A DNA stretch of 64,000 nucleotides, taken from assembly GCA_022885665.1 (NCBI GenBank), contig JAGQDJ010000015.1, positions 438,955-502,954 of the forward strand. The letters are read 5' to 3'. The DNA comes from Triops longicaudatus. Lineage: Eukaryota; Arthropoda; Branchiopoda; Notostraca; Triopsidae. Positions 1-13,395 of the stretch are shown here, one piece after another; positions within the stretch are counted from its first letter, which is position 1, and the number at the start of each line of letters is the position of its first letter. Under the pieces are notes generated by a model. That model ran no database searches and had not been told where the DNA came from. It worked only from the letters and a program-made list of their open reading frames with translations. Position numbers and translations under genes: made by a program.

Positions 1-3000
1 AAAGGCCCATGGTGCGTCACCTTGTCTTCGATGAACATTTGAACCCTATAGAAAATACTCGATGAGCAACTTTTCCTAGGATTACAATTTCAAGTAAATT
101 ACGTAAACGAGTTGTCAGGCGCCGGCTCTGGCAACAGAGGCGATAATTGCTTCACAGCTTGAGGCGGCGGATGGTTGACTAGAGCTTTACGAACTAATTC
201 TGGTGATGCTAAAGTTGGATGAGTAAGAAAGGGTGGCGAAGCTGAGGCTTTAATTGGAGTGACAGTTTCCTTGTCACGAACTGGCGCCAAAGTTTGCCGA
301 CTGGGCGGCGAAACCGGAGCATTTTCTGCCTTCGTTATGACAGTTTTTGGCTCTGTCTCTTTAGCTACTACATTCTTGAGATGACCCTCATTGTGAATCG
401 GACTTCTTACGACGGATGAGCGTTTCATTACCATTTGGGTCTGGGAGCCGTTCGTCACTTTCTCGGCCTTCTTGGTGGTTTCATTTATGCGGTTTACTTC
501 AACCTTTTTTGTCTCAACTTCCTTTTTGGGTTCTTGAGGGGCTACTGGTTCTTTGGGGCTGTTTCCTTGCGGGAGTGTTAAAGGCGATTCGGTTTTGATA
601 GACAAAGTCGTAACAATTTTCGGCTCGGGTGACACTATCGGCGAGGCTACGGCATTTAGTAAAGGAGCTTTGGCTCCCAATGAAACAGCGATGGGAGATG
701 TTACGCTTGAGTCGTTTCTAATTCCCGAGGAGGCTTCGGGAGGCATTTTCGTGGTTACATTCGTGGTAATTTTCGACTCGGCAGAAGCTGTAGCTCTATT
801 CGTGCGACTTTGGGTTTCAGGCTTGGCTGTAACAGAGGTTGAAATACTGTTTGTGGGATTTCCTCCCAAGGTAGGAGATTTTACGTCGGAAAGTTTGCTA
901 ACTCCCGCCTGCGTTTCAACGGGCACCTTTGTGTTCAAGTTTGAGGAAAGCTTTGGTTCAGGAGTTACCGTTGTTAAAATCGGGGTAGTTTTGTGTACGG
1001 GAGTCACTGCTGGGGATGTTAAATTATTATGTAAAGACACTTTTCCTTCAGATGTGGCAGAAATCGGAGATTTTGTGTTAGAAATTTTCCTGATTCCCGC
1101 AGCGGGTTCCACGTTAACTTTTGAGGTTAGATCCTGTGAAGGTTTGAGCTCTGGAGATGCTGCAGTTAAACTTGTTGATTTTTGTGGTTCGACGGATACT
1201 GTAAGAGAGGTCAAATTGTTATAAAAAGATTTGTTTTCAGACGTGACAGGAACGGGAGACTTTACGTCAGAAAACTTTCTGATTCCTACGGAAGCAGCAA
1301 CTGTGTCTGCTGGCTTTTCTTTAGGGTTTACACTGGATAGTTGCTGTTTAAGGAGAGCTAGTTGACGGGACAAACTCGCAGCTTGGTTAAATTGTCCAGC
1401 AGCAATGGCATCCTCCAGAGCTTGCAGTAATACGCGCATGGCTAAAGGCTGGCTTCCTTCATCAGCACCTGACTCGTTTTTCGAGAAGAAGAAAACAAGC
1501 AAGAGAGATGTTCACATTAAAGCGTTACAAACCTCAAACAAAGCGCTAATTTTCATGTTAAGATGTGCATTACATTCGAGATTAATAAAAGCTTCCAGAT
1601 AAATAGTGCTGTTCTGAAATTTAAACTTAACCTAATATGTTGAAGTCCGGCGATTTTAAAGCGAGTTAATAGCCAACAAAGAATAATGACAACTCAATAT
1701 ACCTTTCGAAGGCTTAGTGAAAGAGTCTGGGGTGCTCTGGCCCGTTTCGCCGGAAGTTTCGTTGGCAGCTCCGCGGGTGGTGACGGTTGTGCTGCGCGCG
1801 GCAGTCAATGCAGCCAACTGTAACAGGAAAAGAGAAAAAACATGTTGGGGATCAGCTTTACACAGATCTGTAGATACACACCTCGTTTGGGGTTTTATCG
1901 TCTTGAGTGGTGGTAACCGAGTTGCATGCGGCTTCAATGGCAGCAAAATCTCCTGCTTCCATTACTTCCAAATTTAACCCCGCTCTCGAATTTCGCTCCG
2001 CTGTAGTCTGAGCTACCTTTTTATTCACGGGGGAGGTTTTGCGAATAGTCTCTATGCTCGTTTGGCAGCTGGAAGAAACTTTGGTAGGTTTCGTGACCGC
2101 AGTGCTGCTCGATACCTCAGTTTTTTTGGTGGCGACCGGAGCCCCCGAGACGTGAGAATTAACATGCGCGGTGGGTTTCGCATGCAAATTAGCCTCCGAA
2201 ACTTTGAAGACGCCACGGCCACATTCTTGTTCATGATGGATGTTCATTTCGTTGGAGTGGATATCCACTTTGGTTACGTGCTTCTCTGAGGACTTCTTCG
2301 TTTCAACCGGGCCAAGGTTAGTTCCACCCGTTAACGAATTCTGAGCTAATGCTTGAGCAAGTCCTTTAAGATTCTCTGGACTCTTGCTTCTCCGCCGAGA
2401 AACTGGTTCCTCATGTTGAGGTCTGGGATTTGACCCGAAAAATGCGAGCCGAGCTTTGCGAATTTCCTCTGGATCGGCTGGAATTGGTTTGACGTCCGTG
2501 CTGAGAGAATTTTCATCCACTCTGGTGGATGGCGTCATTGACGGACTCGAAACCTTTTTCTCAATGCTGTTTCTTGTGCTTGGGCTGGCACTGCCCAAGA
2601 ATGTCGAAGGCATGGGCACCGATGACACATTACTTGTTACAGGCGTCTTGGCAGCAGCATGTTGTTTCTTCTCGCTTATGTCTTTTTGACTGACCACTTT
2701 GGGTGGCTCGGGTTGCGTAATTTTGGGTGGTTCTGCTTTGGCAACTTTGCTTTCTGGAGTAGACGGGAAGTATTTTTTAATCTCGACCTCCCAATTGGTC
2801 TGAGACGCGCTGCGAACTAATGGCGACCTGAATCCATTGCTTATAAGAGGCGTTGGCGAAGTTACTTGCGAGTTTTGCTGTTCGTGACCTAATTTGGTAG
2901 TAATAGCAGGAGATGCTGATTGGGAAGACGTTTGCGGTATCAACTTTTGAAAATCTGGGGGCGGACAATCTCGAGGTCGCAAGGCGCTGCAGGCTTCGCA

Positions 3001-5899
3001 CCATAAACGGACGCTTTTATTTAACAAGGTGCAAACTTTGCAAGCCCACATGTCATTATCCAAGTTGGCCGGTACTTTCGAAGGTGCTACAACTGGTGTT
3101 ATGATCTTAGGTTCAGGTTTGGGAACTGGAACGGGATTTGGCTCCGGAAGTTCAGGAATGGTTGGTCGCGGGTTTACGGAGGCGAGGGAAGACACGTTTC
3201 TCTCCTTGGGACGAACTCCTTGATGCTCCAGCTTCCGCACGACCTTGGGAGAGCTCAAATCCTGTCTTGTAGAGTCCAGGAACTTGTTCAAGTCTGAGAC
3301 CACTGCTGGAATGGGGGCAAGAGCAGACGCTGAGGAATAGGAAGGGGGGCAGGCGTCAGTTTTGGGCGTTCTTTTGCTAGGGTCTTCGTCTTTGACGTAA
3401 GACGGATTCACTTTCACTCGCGTGACGTTGAAAGAGTTGAACATGTTGATCAGTTCTTTGGCACTGGCAGGTTTCTCATCCAATGCCACATCTTCCTCGA
3501 CGTTCTTTTTGGGTTTTTCCACCAAAATCGCAGGCGGTATCGCTTCGCCACCTTCCGCGGCTAACCTGACGTCGATTTTGTCCTCAGCGACGGTTATGTT
3601 CATAGCTGTGGTATTTTGCGCCTTTTTCACATATGTCCCTGACAAAATAGAAGGAATATTGGCCAAAAGTTCGGTACTGACCGGGAGTTCAGCACCAGCT
3701 TCCGCAGCACGGGGCTCTGTTACCGTTTGGTCATAGAATTTTGCGTCATCGGCCAACTTCCGGGCATTTTCGCGATCTTTATCACGCTGTATGATTTCCG
3801 CCGCTTCGCGATCCAGTTCGCTAATATTAGCCAACAAGGATCGGCGTTTGACTTCGTTTTTCTTGGCATCACCCCCGTTTTCTAAAGAACGTAACAAGGG
3901 CCGGGGACTGTAATAGTCTTTCGAGTTCATGGCACTCGTGGGTGGGACTAGTTTTTCGGAAGTGTTCATAAAGATGCTTCTTCTGTAAGGTGTATCGATC
4001 AGAATTTCTTCATAATTCTTGCTAGATTTCTTCTTGGGCTTCTCGGAAAGAGAAGCCTCTTTCTTCAGAGCCGGCGTGCCCGTACTGCGTTTATACCATG
4101 GTTTGAGCGGTAGCGTCAGCCGGTGTTGATCGTTCTGCGAAGCACTAGAAGGTTCTACGCGTACGCGGTCCGTGACGGGAGTCAGGAGGCCATGTTCGAG
4201 CTTTAAGATGTCATTTCGCGGACACGATGGTTCGTAAATAGTAAGCTCTTGCATCTCTCGCGGTACATTCAGCCGCGATGACTCTGAGGGCGCAGTTACC
4301 GCGTTCATCTTGTCGTACCATTGTGGTTTGTTACCAGCGCAGTTCTTGTTCAGATCATTGAAAACGCCAGAAGGATTTCTATCGCTTTTGCGTTGTAAGC
4401 TCGTAAATCGCGCAACAGCCGCAGCAGTAGGCTGTTCCGAGGGCGTAACGCAGGATCGCGACCGCAATTCGCGGTTCATGACTGGCGGCGACGGGGCACG
4501 ACGTTTTCCTCGTACGTGGACTAATCCTGACGGCCCTGCGGAGGAGCCGGATTCCGACGCTACGCTGTTGACCCTACGTGCAAGCCCGTTGCGTTCTGTA
4601 TTGCGTATTTCAACATACGCACCCAACCGCGGGCTCATCGATCTCTGCCGCTGAACAGGGGCGGAGTTGGTTGTGGGCGGCGGTGGGGCAGGCCGTTTCT
4701 TCCGGCTGGGGAAAGACCCTCGCGAAATAACGGACGCTCTATTGTTTTGCGAACTGAGTTGCAAATTTTCAGGTGCAGAGGGTGTTCGCGTCACATGGTT
4801 CACAAGCGTCTCGGAACTGACATGGAGGCCGTATTTTTTCCGCAGTAAATCCGTTTGCGTGCCAGGGGTGTTGGAAGGTTGAACCGCATTAGCACTGTTT
4901 GCCTTAGGGCACTTGGCCATTTTCTTTTGTCTACGCGGCGAATGTAAAAACGCAAAGCTACTGGCCGTACTGAGCGTGGAGTTGACGCTACTGTTGCTGC
5001 CCAACAGACGCCCGTTTCGCGTTTCACGCATATCCGGACTGGTTTGCTCCGAACTGGGACTAGTCAAGGCCGCGTTGGGAGGGCCTTCATGTTTTTGTTG
5101 GAGCTGATCCTTATTCCGCTTAAACCAGCGGAAAATCGAGGCTAAGCCGCTCTCCCGTTGGCGGAGAACCATTTCTTGGACCACTAAGGTGTTTAACGAG
5201 GAATCGGAACTCGAAATGTCAGTGGAAGCAGCAGGATGCGTCACGCCGTTATTTCTGCCGGGGGCAATTGATGAGTAATGGTGTTTGCGGTGCGCAGTTG
5301 GTGTTAGATGGGTGTCAGACATGTTTTTCATAAGAGGGAACTGATTGCGTCCATGCCGCACTGCATCACGGAACTCGGCGTACACATCGTCACTACTGCC
5401 TTGCGCACGTGGAGCGCGCAAGGTATTCACGTCTGAAGTACTCCCACTGTTCTGTTTCTCAGGCACCATGACTGTGTTCTGAACTTTCGATTTCCCTTAA
5501 GTAGTCAACACGATTGATTTGATCGCGAACACGCTAAACTGGTTTTAGCAAAACCAAGTTCTTGGCTGCAGAAATGGGAATTTTGCATTTTTTCTCGCGG
5601 AGTTTATTACTTTTGATTGTTGCTTGTTGGTTCAATAGCCTGTTAAAGGGGTGAACGCAACAAAAACACACAATTGCGTTAGAATTACGCAAACTTCGCT
5701 TAGCACAGAATCCGTGAGCAGATTGCCAATGTTGGACAATAATTCTAAACAAAATTTCCCAAAAAACTAAAACAAAAATGCTCACCTGGTTAGAGAGAAC
5801 TTGATTCCATTCCGGATTCCAACGAGTGTTCCTCCGGCGAGGATGAGACACGGAAGAGGAGTAGGAACACGAAGAGGAAGATGAAGATCGATGGGACAT
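1..5899 (-). CDS. LUBEL-like linear-ubiquitin E3 ligase, N-terminal part (gene continues past the left edge)
   Basis: Five coding exons fit with continuous phase: 5899-5786, 5478-1882, 1817-1703, 1468-103 and 45-1, giving about 1,745 residues in the window. The start ATG (5899) has an in-frame TAG upstream and begins a short Ser-rich exon. The 3.6-kb exon is low-complexity, rich in Ser, Pro and Lys. Near 3000-3060 it carries one RanBP2/NZF zinc finger (WACKVCTLLN followed by WCEACSALRP), a ubiquitin-binding fold. Exon 4 opens with a helix (LLQALEDAIAAGQFNQAASL) resembling the LUBAC-tethering motif of HOIL-1L and SHARPIN. The last residues seen (VQMFIEDKVTHHGP) resemble the start of a HOIL-1L Ubl domain. 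The catalytic RBR domain would lie off the left edge. The name rests on NZF plus LTM/Ubl resemblance and great length, as in fly LUBEL, so it is moderate; another large NZF protein is possible. Confidence 0.62.
690..1292 (-). repeat. Four in-frame repeats of about 63 codons inside the LUBEL-like gene
   Basis: Within exon 4 the motif GIRKFSDVKSP recurs as GIRKISNTKSP, GVSKLSDVKSP and GIRNDSSVTSP. On the plus strand these fall near 1255-1290, 1065-1100, 873-908 and 690-727, a period of about 180-190 nt. Between the anchors an NNLTS...PEPK...TKV pattern is partly conserved. A weaker fifth copy (KRSSVVRSP) may lie near 400. This is a diverged tandem coding repeat in a predicted disordered region. 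Confidence 0.75.
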
Positions 5900-8800
5900 C
5901 GTTAAAATGATCTACCTCACAAGAAAAGAAAAATGAGAAATTCTTCAAATGAACAAACTGGTTAGCGTAATAGCTGTTAACAAATTAACAGATTTGTATT
6001 TCATCTTCAATGAAAAAGTAATTCCGTTTTCATGACGTATCAAAGCACGGAGTCTACCTTAAATAGCTGGCTTATATCCTTGTTTTATGATCACAGGAAG
6101 CGTGTAATTGACATTTCAATGCAAACCGTAAAAAAAGAAAACACAAACACTCGCTGATGCAGTTCCTGAAGTTTTCCAAAGGGTTACAGCAGTATACGAT
6201 CCACAGGAATAGTAGTATCTGTTTTTATCACGCGCTACTGCACCTCATATTTTCTTTTTTATGGATAGGAAAGTTTTACCACAAAACTGCACGAACAGCT
6301 TACACATGCATGCACATCACACGCGAAGAGAAGACCAACACACAACAGGACAGCGCAGTATTGTACCGTCACTACCGGCTAACAGTTGGGAAAAGGACGA
6401 CAGACGGTGTTAGCCAAAGATAGCCTCAGCTCGGGTCCCGGGTTAATTATATCTCATTGGAAGACTACACTCTGTTAAGAGAGAGAAGAAAAAGAATTAG
6501 GTCTGCGAGTCACGAAAACGAACGTGAAAACTTATACGAGATATTGAAAGAAATTCAGTATTTAAATAATACAAAGTCTTTTGGAATCCGGGGCGTTTAG
6601 ATATTTTTGACAATGTCTATTGCTGCCGTTACACATTAACAGGCCATCCACAAAGTACACATACGCTTCGAAAAGGATTTTTTTTTACGTATCGTGAAAC
6701 TTTAACACAATTAACACACCGTTATTCTTATTGTACACCTTTATTTAAAACACTACGCATTTTCCTTTTAATGCGCCTACGGAAGAACTAACTCCTGAGA
6801 ACTTCAATAAAAACATTAGTGTAGAACAAGCTATTCAGATCAGTAACAGTTCAAATACAAAAAGAGCTCCACCATAAAACCAAGTTCTTTCTTGGAAATA
6901 TTATTCTATCGAACGGAACGTTGTTGCCTACCTGAAAAGGGCGAGAGGGACATTTTGTTTCTTACATGTAACAATTGAGACATACATATTTAACGTAGGC
7001 TAACTAAGTAGCAGTTATTCAATCTTCCCATACGGCACTTTCGATCGCTGAAATTACCTCTGCAGTTAAACTCGTGAACAGAAGTAATAAACTCAATAAA
7101 TAGATTATTTTCGGCGTAAATAGCACCGGTATTCCGCTTGCAAGTACCAGCAATTCCGCTGTCCCTAGCGGCATGCCATGAAAAGAGTTGGGCAAGTTCT
7201 AAGGATTTGTATGTCAAATTATGTCAAGCTAAATAGCGAAACTTTGTGTGACAGTGAAATGTAGACGTGCAGTGCCGATACGTATTATTTTTAAAACCTT
7301 GCTAAAAAAAATGCCTAAGAAATTCGTCATACAGAATCGTGCATAAACAGTTCAGATAACTGGGTATGTCCGATACAACGCGCTAATTTAATTTTAAAAT
7401 GTGCTAACTTTTAACAGCAGCTAGCGCTCCACGTTTTTGCCCTTGCTATTAGCTAAACACGGTCATCTTGCTTCTTTACTCTCATCTCCCCTTGTTCCGC
7501 AACTGTGGTCTAGGTCTCGTCGACGACATTTACATAAAAAGAGCAGTCTCTTGGACTAGCTCGTTTGGTATGCATATGAAAAAAAAAGAATAAAAAGGAA
7601 ACTTGTGTTTCGGCAAATCTACAGGAGGTGTAAAGGCATTTGAAGCAGAAGTCCCTGGAGACTCCCCTAACTGGTGCTTTACAACAACTCGTTATGCATG
7701 CCAACACATGCGGAGAAATCCCTTCAATGTTAAATACAGCAATGTTTTTACCATTGAGAGAAAGATCCGTGCACAATATCTGGAACTCTACTTCTAGCTT
7801 TCCCTCAATCAAGTCATAATTATCATACAACTTCGGAAGAGCCCAACATTTACTTTTTTTTAACCTTCAATCATCTTTTTTATTCAACCCGAAAAAACTA
7901 GCGTGTTAATCTAGCATCCCATTATCTGACTTGACACCTATGAGGGAAAAAATCTTTACTACCAGAGCAAAACAAAAACAAAAAAGGGTCAAACCTACTC
8001 AAACCTGTGCTTGTTGGTGAACACACGCCACTTACACCGATTGTCACTCCGAGCACGTTGCGTAAACCACCTTTCACACGTGTCTCATTTTCTATTAATC
8101 GTAAACCATCCTTGTAATGGGAGTTTAATCCATAAGACACGATTCGCTCGCAATCAAGGGATATCTCTTTGCACAAACTACTTCCGCGAAGTGCATAAAA
8201 CTTGAAAAGAAATTGTAAAAGGAAAGTTCTCCCCGCAACACCTTTCACGTCCACGTCTGAGTTACGACTAACTCGAACGGGCGACTGGCGCCAAAATATT
8301 ACGTTCAACATATACAAACCATGTTGGGCTTCACCGTTGGCTTTCCATTTCTTCGTCCGGTTTTTAATCACCCCGAGTTATACTTCGCAATACAGGCTAA
8401 GCTTTGTGATATAGTGTCTCCTTACCCACAACAGTTGTCTTGTTCGTGTTCTTTTTGCTTTAAAGTACTCAAACGGGCGGAGTAAAACAATTAATATGAC
8501 CCGAGCGAAAAAAAAAAAATATCATACAGAAAACAGCTGCCTTCCAGCTTGGGTTAACATGCAACTGCCGTTCAGGGAAATCTCACATAAAAGACTGAAA
8601 ATAAATAGATAAACTAAACTAACAGAAGAGAGGAAAATAAGGCACACATGGTCGTTTGTTAAAGAAAGTAGGCTCACAGTAAAAAAATAAAGTACTTTCT
8701 CGGTGTTTCAGTTTTGATATTTGCAGCACGAGTTTTACATACACATTTCTGAAAGGACAGGAAGACATTCCTTCGGTGAAATAAAGGAAGACAAAGAAAA

Positions 8801-9277
8801 ATATATTGGTATATAAAGTACACTGGAACGGAAAAATTTAGCTACATACGCCATCACTTACACTCTTCCAATCTTTTCTTTAATTTTGTTTCCTTGAGGG
8901 AGGGATCATTAGTCTCATTTGGTTCAAACGTAGCCATAAAAATATTTGTACCATCAATTTGTATCTATATTTTAAACTTGCTTTTACTATGTAACGTCTG
9001 TCAATTACACTTGATTTCAAAATAAAACTTGGACCTCACACGTACAATACCAAAAATAGAAACAAAAAATACTTTTTTTTCTTGGCTATAATATGGGAGT
9101 GCCCATTTTTTCAAAAATTTAAGGTACAATACAATTACAAACTAACTAATAAGATCTAGCTCGTACATATACTGAGTTAGAATGTCACTTTGTTTAAATT
9201 TTGTATCAACTCAAAAAATTTCTGACAGCAAGAGAAAGAGAAATGAAACAGATCCTTCCGCGCTCATCAGCTTCACA
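5900..9277. other. Gap between LUBEL-like start and MAF1 stop; no supported gene
   Basis: No family-recognisable ORF is present on either strand. The longest open frames (for example 7922-8371 minus and 7510-7830 minus) are Phe/Ser-rich translations without domains and look like chance. The stretch should contain the MAF1 3' UTR (right part) and the promoter and 5' UTR of the LUBEL-like gene (left part). It is AT-rich with A/T homopolymers. Confidence 0.6.
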
Positions 9278-11561
9278 TTACAATCCGTCAAAGTAATCCT
9301 CCTCCATGACGTCACTGGCAATGCCTGAGTCATAACTGCTCGGGCTAGAAGAAGGTCAAATGTAAATTGTGTTAACATGACTTTTTCCAACTCACGGTTT
9401 AATAAGAATACAAAACTTAGTGCGCTGTAACGGAGACTTCGCATACAAAATACCAGCTTTTATGAACACTTAGCAAGTCTTTAATAATGTGGTATAACAG
9501 TATGCGAAAGTTACGTACTAGCGAACCAGGTTTCTTATGCGCATCGTTCAAAAAATCTTACTTGACGGCGCGGCATGTGAAAAAGACAATGCGTTTCAAG
9601 CGCCGATTATAGAAAAAGTAATTGAAAGACCACAAGCATCCATCTTCGCCAAAAGGATCTGACGCCAAATCTGGATTATAACTGTAAGAGGCAAAGAAAA
9701 ACGTGGATTCTATTAAAAGTTTTCAAAGCAACGCATCTCTCTCTACCTATAGATATCGCACTCTTTGAGGCAAATTTCTTCGTCAATAGCGGACCACAAT
9801 TGGCCTCGCAGCTTGGCGTTGTATTGATCTCCCGCGGTGGCGCTTAAATTATTATCCACATTGGTCATAACCCACTGAAAAAGACCAAACCAAAAAAAAA
9901 TCCTTTACAGATCTACTTTTGCGGAAGCGTTTTCACCTGTAACGACGGCTCACGGCTGAATTCCTCGCTGGATGCGTGCGAGAAATCGTAATCCGGGTGG
10001 AACGCTGCGTTCAACGTCGCTATGAGGTAAAACAAAGTTTTGCGGCTGATGGTGTCGCACAAAGGCCCTTCTTCATCTCCAGAAATGCTTCGACTATTCG
10101 CAAACAGTAAAAAAAATATGACATAAAATTATCCAGTTCCGTTTACAAATCTAGTTAAGGTTACCTGTAATAGCTCCCCACTGCAGAACTATTGGGAGAC
10201 ACGCCCAAAGCTGAAGGTGCAGCTAGCGCTTGAAGATCGTGTGGCGTTAAGCCTTGTTCTGAATTGTTGAAACGTTTGTATAACTGTTTGTCCGTTCCAG
10301 CTAGTTTGCACGAGTAGCTTTCAATCCTTGAGGGTGAAAACGAACCAAAGAAATTCAAATTAATTTCCAAAGGACGCGCATATGACGCACAAAATGCCCC
10401 AGCTTCGAGGAGCGGGTCACTGTTATAAAAATGTCTCGGCATGGATCCAGCTTAAATTGCGCACTCAACAGTATAGCGTTGCTAACAAATAAGCTAAAAT
10501 TAAGACATATTTAAAATCATGTTTCACTCTAAGGAATTATACGAAATGGACGTAAAAAATTGCGTCCATTCTAAGAATAATTATCGAAAAGTACAAATAT
10601 AAGGACAACGGAAAGCCGCAATTGCGTTTATACGTTGATTAAATTGCAGCTCAAATTGCACAATTTAATACGCTGTAACTTCAATTTTTATCACAAATCG
10701 ATGATTATAGTTACGGGTCAGAATTATAGTCCTACATTTTACAAGTTACAACCACTTTCACCGTCTGGGTACTTCTTCATTATATGCCCCGTAAAATTAG
10801 TGCTCTATCATCGTCGCCTGTTTTTTAAAGCCGTGAGATTTTTTTTTTTAAAAAAAACTTTTGCACTAGTTAGCTTTAGTAGATGTAGATGAACTAGGTA
10901 CCTAACCAAACTTAAACGAAAAAAATCAACGGTGCGTATAATGAATAATACTAAGTTTTGTGTGAAAAAAAAATCATGAGTCAATTTTTGCCGGATCAAA
11001 CATAACTCGACTTACGTATTTTATACTAGGAGCAGTAAGCTAAGCTCGCTGCAACCGAGTTGCACTTGACTTTTCGGTGATACAGTGAATGAGGGCGATA
11101 TCCGTTCTCGAACTCTAGCTATATACAAATTTAAAATTGAGGTACACCGTGCGAGGCGATCAAGACAAACAGCGTCTGATAAACGCAAAGCGTGCAGCTT
11201 GTCTGTACTTGCCGATATTGCAGGTCAACCACTTCGCGTAGCAACAGACGAGCCCCAAGAGCAAAAGGTACAAAGGAAGGCGGGGTTAAAACATTGGCCT
11301 ACCTTTCCCCATAAAAATTGTTACAATTACTCTTCCTGTTTACCACCAAAGCCCGCCAAATAAAGTAGGGGGCGAGGCTGTACACAATTTTTTATAAAAC
11401 ATCTTATAATCTAAACAATACTAACTAAAAATAGACGCAACATCTAAAGGACGATTTCAACAAATATCCGTTCTTTACCTGCCAATGATATTGCAATCCC
11501 CAGTAGAAATCGTTAACGCCGCGTTAATAGCCTCAAAGCGACTACTTTCTAGCAGCTTCAT
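9278..11561 (-). CDS. MAF1: MAF1, repressor of RNA polymerase III transcription
   Basis: Six exons in continuous phase: 11561-11479, 10326-10165, 10093-9937, 9874-9747, 9681-9562 and 9344-9278, giving 238 residues (human MAF1 has 256). The protein starts MKLLESSRFEAINAALTIST and contains RIESYSCKLAG, SRKTLFYLIATLN, PDYDFS, EFSREPSL, DEEICLKECDIY and NPDLASDPFGEDGCLWSFNY, all hallmark MAF1 blocks. It ends with the acidic tail MEEDYFDGL. MAF1 binds Pol III under stress or TOR inhibition and blocks Brf1/TFIIIB recruitment. The first exon is isolated by a 1.15-kb intron; the others are 53-220 nt. The complete gene is in the window and no defect is seen. Confidence 0.96.
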
Positions 11562-13395
11562 TATTGCAGCTTTGTATAAAACTTTTACCAAACCAACAAA
11601 GAAAGTTTGAATGACACAGCCCAAGAGTTTTCGATCGATTCCCTTCGTTATCCAATCATACGCTCAGTAAAGGACAGTTTCTAATTACACTTCTGGGATG
11701 GCGAGAAATTCCTTTTTGTCTCTGTAGTCTCGATAAACACATGACACTTAACCGTGTTAGATTACACGTACTGCGCTGAAAAAAGAAACACGGCAAAGAG
11801 TTAAGCCGTGTCTCTTCCAAATACATTACTCGCTTTCCGAAACACTTCTTCAACTCGCAAGCAGTTAGAAACTATTTCAAACGCAAAGAATCCACTTTAC
11901 TTGATTTCACACAACTTTTCCAGCGCTTGCTTCACTCGTATTAGACAGACTCGTATTAGACAGAGGACATCCAAAAACAAGAGTTTTCTGGCAAATTTAG
12001 GCTTCGCCAGGAAAACCAAACAAAGAACGCACAAAGGGAGCGTACAGTAGGCGTTTCTGTTTTGTTGACGCACCAAACGGTTTTTCTCGAACAAACGCGA
12101 TTGGCTAACGCCGTACCCCAAGGACGATCAAGCGCTTGCGCTAGCGAGGCCTGGCGCTGTTTTCTGAACCTGTTTCGCTCTCATCAAACGGTTTCTTTGG
12201 CTTGAAGAAAGGTTCGTACCTTTATGGTAAGCCGCTTTGGTTTAGGATTAGGATCACAAACCGTCATAGATGCTGCACCGTAAGCAATCTTGAATGCGGA
12301 GCGGCCCACGATCCGACCGACTTTAAGAGCTCCGCGATCCAAAATAATTTACTCTCACAGTATCTCGCTGTAAGACACTGGGAACAACCAACGGTGCAAA
12401 TAGGTAGTATTAATAAATCCTGGCCACCTCAACGAGGACTCGTTCCTGAATTTTGAACTTGAAAATGGAAAGCTAAAGTTATCCCCACAGTTGAGAAAAA
12501 GCAGCTTCACACAAAATAGCTGTACGTAATTTTAGAATCAAAACACGAGAGGTTTTCGTTTTCAGTATTCTTTTTCCGTTTACTGAGAAGGCCTTGTCTT
12601 CATGTTAAATACAGAAACAAGCTATGTTACACCTAGCCAAATTATTTAAATATTGCTGCCCTTTTGGAGAGGAGCGTAAAGGAATCTTAGCTTGCAAAAG
12701 AAAACGGGTACAAGAAACACCGAATTAGGTTCCCATGTTCGTTTTTTTTTCCTTGCCTCTGGGAAAAAAATTTGGATAATTTTTTTTAGCTCCAGCAAAG
12801 AAAACTGTGCAGGAAGAAAAAAATAGTAATTTTTCTTTGTCTCTTGTGACTGTCAACAGACTCCGCAACTCAACATTTCAGAATACGCAGGAGAAAAATG
12901 CAAAGGAAAGCTAGTTTACATGAATTGTCTCGCTCGGGGTTTTGGTTAATGTCTTGCCGAATGGATGAAAGAAAAAAGCCTATCACATAACAGACCGCCA
13001 AAAGGTCTCTATAAACAATCCAGCATTAAGGGCTTAGCTGTTTTACAAGGGGGAAAAGTGTGTACAGTGTCCAAAGAAGAACAAAGAGAAGGAGTTTAGG
13101 ACAGGTCGTTTTATCATTTTGCACTTGTTTCTTCAGTAACTTTCAACTCAAAGTATTACACTCCAACTTCCTTTCCTTTCTGCTCTTGTTTTTCTTCTAA
13201 TCTTCCATATCTACGAAGTCTCCCCACCTGTCGCCACAATTCTGACACTGGGATTCCTTTGTTTGCAGAAAATGAACGATACGAAGCTTTTGGCTCCTCC
13301 CTTTTTCTAAATCCAAGTGTCCAATAACAAACTCTGGTCCACGGCGGGCGAGCAAGCGGAATTTTAGAGCTTGAAAGACGAAACAGGCACAGCAA
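11562..13395. other. Gap between MAF1 start and dynein LIC stop
   Basis: No gene is supported. Open frames here (for example 12202-12456 plus and 13156-13395 minus) lack family similarity. The stretch should hold the MAF1 promoter/5' UTR and the dynein light intermediate chain 3' UTR. A short direct repeat lies at 11934-11963. Confidence 0.6.
11934..11963. repeat. Perfect 15-bp tandem duplication
   Basis: The 15-mer ACTCGTATTAGACAG occurs twice head to tail with no spacer, about 375 bp upstream of the MAF1 start codon. Confidence 0.9.

Noticed and set aside
553..1224. 223-codon plus-strand open frame
   Set aside because: It lies exactly antisense to the repetitive exon of the LUBEL-like gene; its openness follows from the biased codon content of that exon.
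7922..8371. 149-codon minus-strand frame between LUBEL-like and MAF1 genes
   Set aside because: No family similarity, no splice partner, AT-rich low-information translation.
11085..11363. 92-codon plus-strand frame in the first MAF1 intron
   Set aside because: No recognisable domain and no supporting context; chance frame more likely.
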